Of a DNA stretch of 42,119 nt, positions 15,858 to 24,224 are shown piece by piece. The stretch spans positions 1 through 42,119 of the forward strand of contig CAAFFR010000070.1 in NCBI GenBank assembly GCA_900762245.1. The letters run 5' to 3'. The first letter of the stretch is position 1; every line of letters starts with the position of its first letter. The notes below the pieces were generated by a model. That model saw only the letters and a program-made list of their open reading frames with translations. It was not told the DNA's origin and made no database searches. The stretch comes from an uncultured Oscillospiraceae bacterium (GTDB lineage Bacteria > Bacillota_A > Clostridia > Oscillospirales > Oscillospiraceae). Position numbers and translations under genes: made by a program.

Positions 15858-18599
15858 TTACGCCACCAATTCAATATTCATTTCTACCAAAATATCCTCA
15901 TACTGCTCTCCGAAGACCTCATAGAACCGGCCCAAGCCGCCGCGGCGGTCGAAGGGGTTCAGATCCAGATCCTCCGGTTCAATGCTCAAGGAAACCGCAA
16001 TATGGTCCTTGATCAGGCGGAGCCATTCCATCTGCTCCTCGGAAAAATGCACCGCACCTGCATTCCGCTTCAGGGTCCAGCGCATGAAGTTATAGTTCAC
16101 TGTCTCCGCAAAGGGCTGCAGATTGTCCCCATAACCCATCTCAAAGCGGATAATGGCGATCAGATCCGCCAGCTGGTGCAGGGTGGATTTGCCGCGAACC
16201 TTCTCCGGCTTTTTGATGGCATAACAATCCCACAGCCGGTCAATGGTAATGCCCTGGGCCTTCAGTTTTTCATAGAGGGCCTTCAGTTTGGAGATCACCA
16301 TGGGACGATCCTTATAGGTCTGGCTGTAAATGATCCGCAGAGCAATGATTTCGTCCTTGTTGGCTTCGATGAAGTCCCGGAAGGATGCAATCACCCGATC
16401 AGCATTGGCCTCCTGGGCCTTGTCAAAGCCCGCAAAGGTCACGGTGTCGATGTTCACATTGTCAATAATCTGCTCATGGCTCCGGCGGATATTCTCGATA
16501 AAGTCCCGGACTTCCGGGTTATGGAAGGGCTTCACCGCATCGTTGATGGCTTCCTTCTGCGCCTGGGCATACTGCTCCGGGGTAGGAGCTGCACAACCAA
16601 ACTGGGCCTGGGCCTTTGCGGTGATCACATCCTCGTCAAAAGCATCCAGCAGCTTCTCCGCCAGATTCCCCGCAGGAATGCCTACAGTTTCTGTGAAAGC
16701 TTTCCGCTCGGAAGCCGTCATCTGGCTGTTCAGACGGATGATACGGCTGGCCAGAGAGGTCAAAGTGTCTTCGTCCCGTGCGCCCAGGGCCACATTCATC
16801 ATCAGATTTTTCAGGCTCACAGAGGGCTTCCGTTCCAAAGTACGGGTTTCAGACTTCTTGGATTTGGTAACACCAACGGCATCCACAATCACAAAGTGAT
16901 CCTTGTTCTCCGTTGCGGAGGGTGTGACCTTTTGCAGGTCATCCCGCCCCAGAGTCCGGGTGCCACGGCCCTTCATCTGCTCAAAATAGTTTTTGCTGCG
17001 GACATCCCGCATGAAGATCAGACACTCGATAGGCTTCACATCGGTGCCAGTGGCAATCATATCCACGGTAACAGCAATTCTGGGATAGTAGTCATTCCGG
17101 AAAGAACTCAGAACAGATTCCGGATTCTCTGCGGAATAAGTAACCTTTTTACAGAACTCATTACCCTCGCCAAATTCCTCCCGGACGATCTGAATAATAT
17201 CGTCGGCATGGCTGTCAGTTTTGGCAAAGATCAAAGTCTTGGGGACTTCCTTACGGCGAGGGAACAGGAATGTATACAGTGCATCCTTGAAAGCACGGAT
17301 AACCGTGCGAATCTGACTGGGATTCACGATATCCCGGTCAAGCTGAGAGGGACGGTAATTTACATCCTCATCCAGCTGCGCCCAACGTTTTTCACGGGAC
17401 ATACGGTTGCGGTACTCTACCTGCTGCTTCAGAATGGTGCCGCCCTGCTTGCCCACTTCCGTTTCAATCAGGAAAATATCCTCGCCGACGTTGACACCAT
17501 CAATAATGGCCATTTCACGGGAGTATTCGCTGACCACATTCTGATCAAAATAGGCAAAAGTACGCTTGTCCGGTGTGGCCGTCAGGCCAATCTGGAAGGC
17601 ATCGAAATATTCCAACACCTGCTTCCACACATTGTAGATGGAACGATGGCACTCGTCGATGATAATAACATCGAAAAACTCCGGCGGATACTTGAAGTTG
17701 TAAACAACTTCCTTGGGGCTCTGCTGATCCATGGAGGGATTTTCATAGAAGGATTCACCCTCAGTGGATTCATCCAGTTCCTCACCCCGAAGGATAGAAT
17801 ACATCCGCTGGATGGTGCTGATACACACCTGCACATCGGAAGGAATGAAAGAAGACTTCAGACGGCGTACGCCGTAAAGTTCCGAGAAGGAACGGTTGTC
17901 ATCGTTCGGACGGTAGGCCAGAAACTCACGCTCTGCCTGCTCACCCAAGCCCTTGGTATCCACCAGGAACAGCACACGATTCACACCGGTATGCTTCAGC
18001 AGACGATATACGGTGGTGATGGCTGTAAAGGTCTTGCCCGCACCAGTTGCCATCTGGATCAGAGCCTTGGGCTTGTTAGCTGCAAAGGACTTCTCCAGAT
18101 TGCTGATAGCGGTAATCTGGCACTTACGGAATCCGGTGGTATCAAAATCCGGGAACTGCTTCATACGGTTGCGGATCGTATCCGGCTGTTTCACCAGTCG
18201 TTGCAGTTCCTGCGGCTGATGGAATGAAAAAACGGTGCGGGAACGATATTTAATATCGTTGTAGTCTGTAAAACGGGTCAGTTTGCCGGTAGCTTCATAG
18301 ACAAAGCGGATGCGATAGTCGCCCTTGATCCACTTGAAAGTACTGTTTACATAGCGGTTAGACTGACCTTCTACGGCGGTGATATTTTCCCCGGCATCAT
18401 CTTTCTTAGCTTCAATAATACCGACGGGTGTACCTTCAACAAATAGCGCATAGTCAACTGGGCCAGTGCTGGTGGGGAATTCACGCACCGCAACGCCCAA
18501 TCCCGCAAAGAGATTGAGCTGCTTCATATCCTGAACAATCCATCCGGACTGTTCCAGTTTCTTATCGATGATCTCTCTGGCCTTCTGCTCAGGGGTCAT
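15858..18599 (-). CDS. hsdR: Type I restriction enzyme endonuclease/translocase subunit
   Basis: A 913-residue motor and nuclease subunit. The N-terminal PD-(D/E)xK nuclease has Asp49 and Glu63-Ala-Lys65 (VDYALF...IIEAKK). The superfamily 2 helicase core shows TGAGKT (185-190), DECH (315-318), GLTATP and the motif VI stretch MKGRGTRTLG. A helical C-terminal domain like that of EcoEI follows. It is first in a seven-gene minus-strand operon that includes four non-hsd genes. GGAAGGTGATG precedes the ATG. The order hsdR-(2 genes)-hsdS-(2 genes)-hsdM is unusual. Confidence 0.95.
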   Translation of the reverse strand: MTPEQKAREIIDKKLEQSGWIVQDMKQLNLFAGLGVAVREFPTSTGPVDYALFVEGTPVGIIEAKKDDAGENITAVEGQSNRYVNSTFKWIKGDYRIRFVYEATGKLTRFTDYNDIKYRSRTVFSFHQPQELQRLVKQPDTIRNRMKQFPDFDTTGFRKCQITAISNLEKSFAANKPKALIQMATGAGKTFTAITTVYRLLKHTGVNRVLFLVDTKGLGEQAEREFLAYRPNDDNRSFSELYGVRRLKSSFIPSDVQVCISTIQRMYSILRGEELDESTEGESFYENPSMDQQSPKEVVYNFKYPPEFFDVIIIDECHRSIYNVWKQVLEYFDAFQIGLTATPDKRTFAYFDQNVVSEYSREMAIIDGVNVGEDIFLIETEVGKQGGTILKQQVEYRNRMSREKRWAQLDEDVNYRPSQLDRDIVNPSQIRTVIRAFKDALYTFLFPRRKEVPKTLIFAKTDSHADDIIQIVREEFGEGNEFCKKVTYSAENPESVLSSFRNDYYPRIAVTVDMIATGTDVKPIECLIFMRDVRSKNYFEQMKGRGTRTLGRDDLQKVTPSATENKDHFVIVDAVGVTKSKKSETRTLERKPSVSLKNLMMNVALGARDEDTLTSLASRIIRLNSQMTASERKAFTETVGIPAGNLAEKLLDAFDEDVITAKAQAQFGCAAPTPEQYAQAQKEAINDAVKPFHNPEVRDFIENIRRSHEQIIDNVNIDTVTFAGFDKAQEANADRVIASFRDFIEANKDEIIALRIIYSQTYKDRPMVISKLKALYEKLKAQGITIDRLWDCYAIKKPEKVRGKSTLHQLADLIAIIRFEMGYGDNLQPFAETVNYNFMRWTLKRNAGAVHFSEEQMEWLRLIKDHIAVSLSIEPEDLDLNPFDRRGGLGRFYEVFGEQYEDILVEMNIELVA

Positions 18600-18738
18600 A
18601 CCGCATCACCTTCCGATAGGTATACTTCTAAGCATATTATAGAGAAAAATAGCGAAAATAGCAACCAGTATTATTATCACAGACACTTTGGTTGGGTCTG
18701 TTGCTTATCTTCTAATAATTTGCGTACTTATATCGAAA

Positions 18739-18766
18739 GCCCCAGCTTCATTTGAAGCCAGGGCTG
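18739..18766 (-). terminator. Hairpin after the phosphoesterase module
   Basis: AGCCC-AGCTTCA and TGAAGC-GGGCT form a stem just after the stop codon of the 18777 gene on the minus strand, followed only by a short T run. Probably a terminator that separates it from hsdR. Confidence 0.5.
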
Positions 18767-18776
18767 GACCGTTTCC

Positions 18777-19358
18777 TTATACAGTTTCAGGATTAAGTAT
18801 GCCTTGCTGTGGAGCAAGCGGAGGGTCCATAGTCTTGAACTTCGCGTTATTTTCCACCAATTCCTGAAAAGAAACCGGTTCGAAGTTATTGATATCACAC
18901 CCTGCGTTCAGAACCCTTTCCCGGGCGACCAGCAGCGGCCAGTAATCCATGTCGGTATTCTCGTGGATATGTCCATGAATCATATAGCTCCGGGATTGAT
19001 GATTCCATGTTACCATAGGATAGTGGCACATGGTAAGGGTATGCTGCCCGTCACTGGTTTCCAGATAGGGCTGGACGCTGGCAAACCAGCGATTCAAGTC
19101 CACCTTCTTCATCCATTGGCTGTCGTGATTGCCGGTAATCAGATGCTTCTTACCCTTCAGCTGGCGCAGAATTGGCTCGGGATCTGAGGTCCGGAAGAAC
19201 ATATCTCCCAGGATGTAAACTGTGTCATTGCCATGGACCTTGCGGTTCCAGTTGGCGATCAGGGTTTCGTTCATTTCTTCCACCGTCGCAAAGGGACGGT
19301 TGCAGAAACGAATGATATTCGCATGGTCAAAGTGCGTATCTGCGGTAAAAAAGATCAT
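18777..19358 (-). CDS. Calcineurin-like metallophosphoesterase (short form)
   Basis: A 193-residue enzyme with all metal-binding motifs: ADTHFDH, GDMFF, GNHD, CHYP and GHIHEN. The substrate is unknown; this short COG4186-like group is often encoded in mobile DNA. ATG 19358 follows GGAGGTGG by a few bases. It is the last of three minus-strand genes (20638 to 18777) in which two phosphoesterases flank an unknown protein. Confidence 0.85.
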   Translation of the reverse strand: MIFFTADTHFDHANIIRFCNRPFATVEEMNETLIANWNRKVHGNDTVYILGDMFFRTSDPEPILRQLKGKKHLITGNHDSQWMKKVDLNRWFASVQPYLETSDGQHTLTMCHYPMVTWNHQSRSYMIHGHIHENTDMDYWPLLVARERVLNAGCDINNFEPVSFQELVENNAKFKTMDPPLAPQQGILNPETV

Positions 19359-19394
19359 CTTTACCACCTCCAAATCATGAATAGGTTATTTCTA

Positions 19395-19925
19395 TTATTC
19401 GTTATCAGAAAACATCCGATCCACATCGATATTCCACCGATCAGGGCCAAATTCGTCCGGGTATTCTTTCTGAAGCCAGTCCTTCTTCCATTTCAGTTTT
19501 TGGATAAAGGGTTCAATGTCATATCCGGAGTGTATCTTGGCCCCCTTCAGGATACTAACGATCTCACTACCCCAGACCCTTTCATCCCATCCTTCATACC
19601 GTTCGGAAATGGTTCCTCCTTCGGGAATTTCCGCTTCCCGGATTTTTCCACCATAGGATATCAGCAGGTAATCATCCTTCAGATAGTGATTGCTGAAATG
19701 GTTGGGAATATAAAGCAGGTCGGTGATGCCTTTGGTGGACATATACCCGAACCGCTTGTAGTACCGCCCATACACATACCATTCCGGAAGATCTTTCGGT
19801 TTGATCTTGGTCCGATATGGGCCGGAAAACAAGGTGCCGTCTTCGTTCTGAACATATTGCCACCGTCCGTTCAGATATTTTAGATCCTCGACGGTGTATA
19901 GAGTATTTTTGAATCTGTTTCTCAC
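19395..19925 (-). CDS. Hypothetical protein between two phosphoesterases
   Basis: 176 residues, soluble, rich in aromatic residues (Trp, Tyr), acidic at the end. I do not recognise a family. A GTG start at 19925 overlaps the preceding stop codon in a GTGA arrangement with GGAGA upstream, so it is translationally coupled to the phosphoesterase gene before it. The tight coupling suggests a shared function with that enzyme. Confidence 0.7.
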   Translation of the reverse strand: MRNRFKNTLYTVEDLKYLNGRWQYVQNEDGTLFSGPYRTKIKPKDLPEWYVYGRYYKRFGYMSTKGITDLLYIPNHFSNHYLKDDYLLISYGGKIREAEIPEGGTISERYEGWDERVWGSEIVSILKGAKIHSGYDIEPFIQKLKWKKDWLQKEYPDEFGPDRWNIDVDRMFSDNE

Positions 19926-20638
19926 AGTAGTCTCCTTTTTAGGTCATCGCTGCAAATAACATCATGATACAGAAATTGCAGCTTATCAATTCGCTTGTTA
20001 ATGTGCCAATGACCGCAGAGCCAAGCGCCATACTCCAACTGCGCTTCAACTTGTCCAAGCCATTCTTCTGTACTATTATCCACGGTGCTCTGGTCAATGC
20101 CAGACAAAAATGCTTCTACAGGAATATACCTCTCTGGGCAGGTGTGGCTCAGAACGACATCCACCTTCCGGTTCAAATTCTCCAGCTTCTGCATTACTCT
20201 GCTTTTAATCTCATCAGAAGGCTGCTCATCTGCAAACCAGTTCATGTCCATACGGAGCCGATACCACTTATCAACGGAGTATGCACCCCCAATAACAAGT
20301 GTACTCTGTCCATCCAGGTCATAAACTTCACCGTCTTTTGCAAACAGCAGGTTAGGATAAGCATCTTCTACATAAACCGTGCCGCCCTTCCATTTTTCTT
20401 CATGGTAGGTAGGGATGGTTTCGGGTCTCATTTCATGATTCCCGTGGATACAAAAAATGGGGACCTCCAGCTTATTAAGCTTCTTCTTTCTGTGCTGATC
20501 GCCATAGTTGTTTCCGTAATAATTCATTCCCACATCGCCCAGAATGACGATTACATCCTGGTCAGTGATTTCATACTTCGTAACCATATCTCTTATATGG
20601 AGCACTTCTCCATGGATATCACCGGTATAGTAGATCAT
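19922..20638 (-). CDS. Calcineurin-like metallophosphoesterase (long form)
   Basis: 238 residues with GDIHGE at residues 6-11, GDVGMN, GNHE, a histidine in 'VVLSHTCPE' and the closing GHWH, so the dinuclear metal site is complete. It belongs to the broad Ser/Thr phosphatase-like superfamily; substrate unknown. GAGAGGA lies before the ATG. It is first of the three-gene module. Confidence 0.85.
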   Translation of the reverse strand: MIYYTGDIHGEVLHIRDMVTKYEITDQDVIVILGDVGMNYYGNNYGDQHRKKKLNKLEVPIFCIHGNHEMRPETIPTYHEEKWKGGTVYVEDAYPNLLFAKDGEVYDLDGQSTLVIGGAYSVDKWYRLRMDMNWFADEQPSDEIKSRVMQKLENLNRKVDVVLSHTCPERYIPVEAFLSGIDQSTVDNSTEEWLGQVEAQLEYGAWLCGHWHINKRIDKLQFLYHDVICSDDLKRRLL

Positions 20639-20709
20639 AAAATCATTCCTCTCTTTTCGTATTTAGGTAGGTGTCAGTATAATACGCATACAATGCTTTC
20701 GCAAATATG

Positions 20710-20757
20710 AAAAAAACAGGACGCAGAATCGATTCTCACCGATCTCTACGTCCTGTT
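20710..20757 (-). terminator. Terminator after the doc gene
   Basis: AACAGGACGTAGA and TCTGCGTCCTGTT pair on the minus strand and are followed by six T, right after the doc stop codon. Confidence 0.8.
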
Positions 20758-20770
20758 CAGATGTTTTGTC

Positions 20771-21151
20771 TTAGCTTTCTCTGTGGATTCTGATCCACTG
20801 CAGCAATTCTTCATAGCCCATGGTTCCGGATGCCACACCCAGACCTGCTTCAACAACATCCTCGTTTGTACAGTTCAAACGAATGCCGTTGACCAGCAAA
20901 AAGGTCAGCATGACATGCATACCGATTCTTTTGTTTCCATCCACAAAAGCATGGTTGGAAATCAAATTGAATCCGATGCGGGCACCTTTTTCTTCTTTTG
21001 TGGGATATAGCTCCTGTCCGCCAAAGGTTGAGAATGCTGCTTCCAAGGCGGATTCCAGCAGTCCCTCATCCCGTACACCGATGCTGCCGCCGGTTTCTTC
21101 GGCGATCAGCTGGTGGAGAAGGAGCACCTTGTCTTTTGAAAACTTAATCAT
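20771..21151 (-). CDS. doc: Death-on-curing (Fic-fold) toxin
   Basis: 126 residues with the Doc/Fic active-site loop HAFVDGNKR (67-75). Doc of phage P1 phosphorylates EF-Tu and halts translation; that activity is expected here by family. The ATG overlaps the antitoxin stop codon, the normal arrangement for co-translated toxin-antitoxin pairs. It would help keep the mobile element in the cell or act against phages. Confidence 0.9.
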   Translation of the reverse strand: MIKFSKDKVLLLHQLIAEETGGSIGVRDEGLLESALEAAFSTFGGQELYPTKEEKGARIGFNLISNHAFVDGNKRIGMHVMLTFLLVNGIRLNCTNEDVVEAGLGVASGTMGYEELLQWIRIHRES

Positions 21152-21393
21152 TTGGCAAGCTCCTCAAAGGCAGACTTATACTGTTTCAAAATTCGCTTGG
21201 ATGCAATTTCCAGCTTTTCATCATCTGTCAGATCGTAGATCAGCGATTCCTGTTCCAGATCGATCATTAAATATTTGGGTTTATTGTTCTTGAAAATCAC
21301 AGCGCGGCCATTGGCATCTGCTGTGCGTGCAACACGTGAGAAGTTTTTGTTTGCTTCGGAAACGGATACGATCATTTTGGTATCAAGCTGCAT
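21148..21393 (-). CDS. phd: Phd/YefM-family antitoxin
   Basis: 81 residues. The N-terminal DNA-binding part is typical (MIVSVSEANKNFSRVARTAD...GRAVIFKNNKPKYLMID). The helical tail (from 'YDLTDDEKLEIASKRILKQYKSAFEELAK') would bind and block Doc. ATG 21393 is eight bases after GGAAGG; the longer frame has a GTG without spacing. The promoter before it overlaps a perfect palindrome, consistent with autoregulation. Confidence 0.88.
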   Translation of the reverse strand: MQLDTKMIVSVSEANKNFSRVARTADANGRAVIFKNNKPKYLMIDLEQESLIYDLTDDEKLEIASKRILKQYKSAFEELAK

Positions 21394-21416
21394 AAAGAAC
21401 ACCTTCCTTTGCTACT

Positions 21417-21461
21417 ATTATATCCCGAAGCAGCAGAAAGTCAACCTATAAATTTATAGGT
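21417..21461 (-). promoter_or_regulatory. phd-doc promoter and operator
   Basis: On the minus strand -35 TTGACT (21444-21439) and -10 TATAAT (21422-21417) are 16 bases apart. The perfect 18-bp palindrome ACCTATAAATTTATAGGT (21444-21461) abuts the -35 box and is the likely Phd binding site. Confidence 0.75.
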
Positions 21462-21501
21462 AATATTTAACCAACAAATATTGTGTCATTGTAGTCGTTT
21501 A

Positions 21502-21813
21502 TTAAGCTTCTTTCCGGAACACCTCAAACATCAGATGTACACCGTACTGCAGGCCGTCCAAGAATGCTTTATGCTCATAGGCAGTACAGAGGCTGCAACA
21601 GAGGTTAAAGACGGTATTATTATCTTCCAGTGGTAAATGTCCCAGGAGGTCATCCAACTCCCGGAAACGGTCCCGGATATCCGGCGGGTCGGATTCATGG
21701 GATTCCTGATAGGCTTGAAATAGTTGATCCAGAACGGTTTCACAATCACTATCGCCGAGATCGAAGGGATGCGTTTCGATATAGGCTTTCAGCCGCTGAG
21801 CGATACTATTCAT
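21502..21813 (-). CDS. Small conserved protein downstream of tnpV (DUF6809-like)
   Basis: 103 residues, acidic and helical, ending in 'AYEHKAFLDGLQYGVHLMFEVF'. The end resembles the small DUF6809 proteins found in integrative elements of gut Clostridia; the match is from memory and weak. Its start overlaps the end of tnpV by eight bases, so the two are co-translated. Function unknown. Confidence 0.6.
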   Translation of the reverse strand: MNSIAQRLKAYIETHPFDLGDSDCETVLDQLFQAYQESHESDPPDIRDRFRELDDLLGHLPLEDNNTVFNLCCSLCTAYEHKAFLDGLQYGVHLMFEVFRKEA

Positions 21814-22156
21814 TGTAGATCAGCTCCTTCCGGATGATTTCCTCTGCCCGGTTTCGGATGTTGTTCATTCTCTGAACCCATGCCATCGGATCAGTTGCTT
21901 TCAAAGTATCTGTGACACCCTCCACTTCTTTCATCTGCTGCATGATCTGGTCCAGCCGCTCCTGTGCCTGCTCGTTCAGGTCTGACAGGTAGGTCCACAG
22001 TTTGCAGGACAGCACCAGGTTGGTGTACTGGATTGGATGGTGTTCCTTCAGATACTCCCGGTGCATGCGGCCCCACTTGCCGATAGGACGTTTTTCCTCC
22101 GGCAGCTTCAGATCCGGGATGAAGTAATCCCCGGAACGGATGTAATTTATCTTCAT
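21806..22156 (-). CDS. tnpV: Transposon-encoded protein TnpV
   Basis: 116 residues with the TnpV signature: GDYFIPDLKLPEE, 'IGKWGRMHREYLKEHHP', and the C-terminal 'MAWVQRMNNIRNRAEEII'. TnpV is a marker of Tn4451-type mobilizable transposons and related integrative elements; its role there is not known. ATG 22156 is seven bases after AGGAGG, while the ATG at 22162 is too close. It has the same upstream promoter motif as the recombinase. Confidence 0.85.
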   Translation of the reverse strand: MKINYIRSGDYFIPDLKLPEEKRPIGKWGRMHREYLKEHHPIQYTNLVLSCKLWTYLSDLNEQAQERLDQIMQQMKEVEGVTDTLKATDPMAWVQRMNNIRNRAEEIIRKELIYNE

Positions 22157-22180
22157 AATCATTCCTCCTTTGTTACTTTC

Positions 22181-22218
22181 ATTGTACCGGAGGAAAGTCT
22201 AATAGTCGAATGTGTCAA
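22181..22218 (-). promoter_or_regulatory. tnpV promoter with the shared 14-mer
   Basis: Minus strand: TTGACACATTCGAC (22218-22205), 18 bases, TACAAT. Identical 14-mer and identical spacing to the recombinase promoter motif 20 kb away. Confidence 0.6.
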
Positions 22219-22342
22219 AAAAGGAAAGGCCCGGTCTGCCAATCAAGGCAAACCAGGCTATGCTTGTCCCGTTATTCAATTTTTGTACTCGCTTTGGAAT
22301 AACACCAACTTTTCCTTCCTATCGCTAAACATGTTTTCTCTA

Positions 22343-22383
22343 TAATACCAAATCATGATTTACTAAATCGTGATTTGGTATTA
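22343..22383. repeat. Near-perfect 19-bp inverted repeat made of two palindromes
   Basis: Arms 22343-22361 and 22365-22383 match in 18 of 19 positions around the loop ACT. Each arm contains a self-palindrome, AAATCATGATTT or AAATCGTGATTT. No T run follows, so an operator or recombination site is more likely than a terminator. Confidence 0.7.
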
Positions 22384-22500
22384 TTCACATAGATTCGCTA
22401 ACCCCCACTCTTTTATGCAATCAGCATTGCTGAATAGCTGATTTTCACATGATGGCTGTAATCCGAGGACAGAATTTCTCCAAGTGTCCTCCACAGAAAG

Positions 22501-22526
22501 TTTCCTCGTGCATCAATACTTCTTCA
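22501..22526. repeat. Left copy of the sigK attachment repeat
   Basis: 25 of 26 bases equal 25908-25933. Read on the minus strand both contain TGAAGAAGTATTGATGCAC. Similarity continues at about two thirds identity for some 12 bases beyond the repeat on one side, as expected for related att arms. Confidence 0.75.
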
Positions 22527-22578
22527 ATTCCCTCGCCTCAAATGGCGGTTTTCTGACAGGATTTCCAAAAAATTAAGA

Positions 22579-23853
22579 TCAATCATCCTCGAACATAGTC
22601 ATCTGTCCCGTGATCGGCTTCAGCTGCCGAAGCTCCGCAGGCGTATAACCACGGTTAACACATTTGCGTGTGTGATCATTAACCTCCCAATAAAGAGAAA
22701 GAAAGGCATTCAAATCTTTTTTCTTCTCAAATTGCAGACCTTCCTCACCCAAAATACCCAGTGTATCTTCCAGTCCCATATCAACCTCGCACAGCTCCTG
22801 CATGCACATAAGTATGTTTTCCACATCTTCATTGCAATCCAGAATCGTTTTCAGATACTTCCGCATGGCTTTGACCTGAACCGTATTGGGATGGTAGTCC
22901 GGTTTTGCGTACCGGAGGAAATCCTCTTTCTGAAGAATTCGAAAGGGTGTATCTCCCTGTAATTTCGTGAACAGATAATAATCATTGATATCATTTGCAT
23001 ACACATACTCCGCCACAATCTCCCAGTCCAGCGGCGTGTCCATAGGCGCATGGTTTTTCAGAGCGTCGCAATTGAGAATTGAAAACGGTCTGTAGTCATG
23101 GCGGAGTATTTCCGCAAATTTCAAAAACAGTTCTTCAGAAATCGGATTGTTGTGCCTGTTGTATATTTCCAGAAGCTTTCTCAGCGGGATCACACCGTAA
23201 AGCCTTGCCGCCGCCTCAAAATAGTTCCACAACCTGCTCCACACCCCCTGCGGGAGCGGCAGTTTCTCAAGTGCTTTCAGGGTTTCCACCGCGGAATGCA
23301 ACGTTGGAAATCCTTCATAGTCATAATCCGGCCAGACCTCTTCATCCTCGGGAGGCGGCGGGAAATCGGCATCTGTGAAGATCCTTGGTCGTTTTGGGTC
23401 AATCGGAATGATAGGGATCTCCGCTTCCACGTCCCACGCTTCTTCGTCCCAATCCTCATCATAATCCGGATACTGCCTCGGTGCTTCTCCTACGCTGCGG
23501 ATCACACCGGGAATATCTGTCTTCTCATCGATTTCCCGAAGCACCTTGCATTGGAACACCCATTCATCCCCAAAATCAAACAGGTACAGAAACTTTTTTC
23601 CCTTTACAACACCGGCTTTCTGCAGGGAATACCGCTTCGTCAGCCGTTCTGTCGCTTCACTCTTGGACGATACATAGCAATCCCATTGACTCCATCGCTT
23701 ATTATCCATGAAAAAGGCGTGCATATGGTCATCTTCAAATTCAAATGCATTCAGAATTGCCTGATGAAGCCTATATAAGGTAGCGGATGCACTGATCTGA
23801 ATATGCCGGTAGCAGCCTGTCCCTAACGATACACTGATCACATAACTTTCCAT
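22579..23853 (-). CDS. PRiA4_ORF3-family protein (plasmid pRiA4b ORF-3 family)
   Basis: 424 residues. Residues 1-150 match the PRiA4_ORF3 domain: 'CYRHIQISASATLYRLHQAILNAFEFEDDHMHAFFMD' and 'FLYLFDFGDEWVFQCKVLRE'. A long acidic linker and a helical C-terminal domain follow, the latter ending in QMTMFEDD. The domain is common on plasmids and mobile elements, and its function is unknown. The gene is third in the passenger operon, 15 bases after the small hypothetical gene. Confidence 0.85.
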   Translation of the reverse strand: MESYVISVSLGTGCYRHIQISASATLYRLHQAILNAFEFEDDHMHAFFMDNKRWSQWDCYVSSKSEATERLTKRYSLQKAGVVKGKKFLYLFDFGDEWVFQCKVLREIDEKTDIPGVIRSVGEAPRQYPDYDEDWDEEAWDVEAEIPIIPIDPKRPRIFTDADFPPPPEDEEVWPDYDYEGFPTLHSAVETLKALEKLPLPQGVWSRLWNYFEAAARLYGVIPLRKLLEIYNRHNNPISEELFLKFAEILRHDYRPFSILNCDALKNHAPMDTPLDWEIVAEYVYANDINDYYLFTKLQGDTPFRILQKEDFLRYAKPDYHPNTVQVKAMRKYLKTILDCNEDVENILMCMQELCEVDMGLEDTLGILGEEGLQFEKKKDLNAFLSLYWEVNDHTRKCVNRGYTPAELRQLKPITGQMTMFEDD

Positions 23854-23868
23854 GATACGTTTCTCTTT

Positions 23869-24210
23869 CTATATCCGCTCTGCATAAGCTTTACTTTGCC
23901 GAGCCACATATTTAACGTTCTCCGTCAGCTCCTCGCTGAATCCATCCAGATCATCCTCCCGGATGATCTCATTGGCCAGCAGGGAAAGCAGATTGGAATA
24001 CAGTTGGCTTCTTCTCATATCCGCCACAACGCCTATGCTTCTCTTATCTTCCCGAATCCTCTTTTCCAGCTCCCAGAACTTGTCCGAGGCAAGTCCTTCT
24101 CCTGAAAGAAGCCCGATGTATTCCTGATTCTGCTTGTCCATATAGGCTTCCTGCCAAGCAGGCAGTTTCTTCCGAAAAAGCTTCCAGTCCTGTTCTTTTG
24201 TCTGATACAT
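23869..24210 (-). CDS. Small helical hypothetical protein
   Basis: 113 residues, charged and predicted mostly helical, with no membrane segment. Homologous small proteins occur in integrative elements of gut Clostridia, often with misleading names; I recognise no function. GAGGTGAG lies before the ATG, and 14 bases separate it from the ATPase gene, so it is in the same operon. Confidence 0.65.
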   Translation of the reverse strand: MYQTKEQDWKLFRKKLPAWQEAYMDKQNQEYIGLLSGEGLASDKFWELEKRIREDKRSIGVVADMRRSQLYSNLLSLLANEIIREDDLDGFSEELTENVKYVARQSKAYAERI

Positions 24211-24224
24211 AGTGATTTCTCACC

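Larger units (their letters stand above)
54..22526. mobile_element. Tn4451-like integrative mobilizable element with defence cargo
   Basis: Contents: serine recombinase, ParB-like, MobV relaxase, primase/helicase, repressor, sigma factor, oriT, type I RM operon with extra genes, phosphoesterases, phd-doc and tnpV. It has no type IV secretion genes, so it would need a helper for transfer. The right end is placed at the sigK-type repeat. The left end is not resolved: it may be close to the recombinase stop or outside the window, because the 3' half of sigK is not visible here. Confidence 0.6.
22219..22578. other. Non-coding junction region between tnpV and the passenger segment
   Basis: No gene. 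It holds a near-perfect 19-bp inverted repeat (22343-22361 and 22365-22383) and the left copy of the sigK-type attachment repeat (22501-22526). The right end of the large element should lie within it. Confidence 0.6.

Noticed and set aside
16002..18227. A 741-codon plus-strand frame opposite hsdR
   Set aside because: Antisense of hsdR, no family features, no ribosome site.
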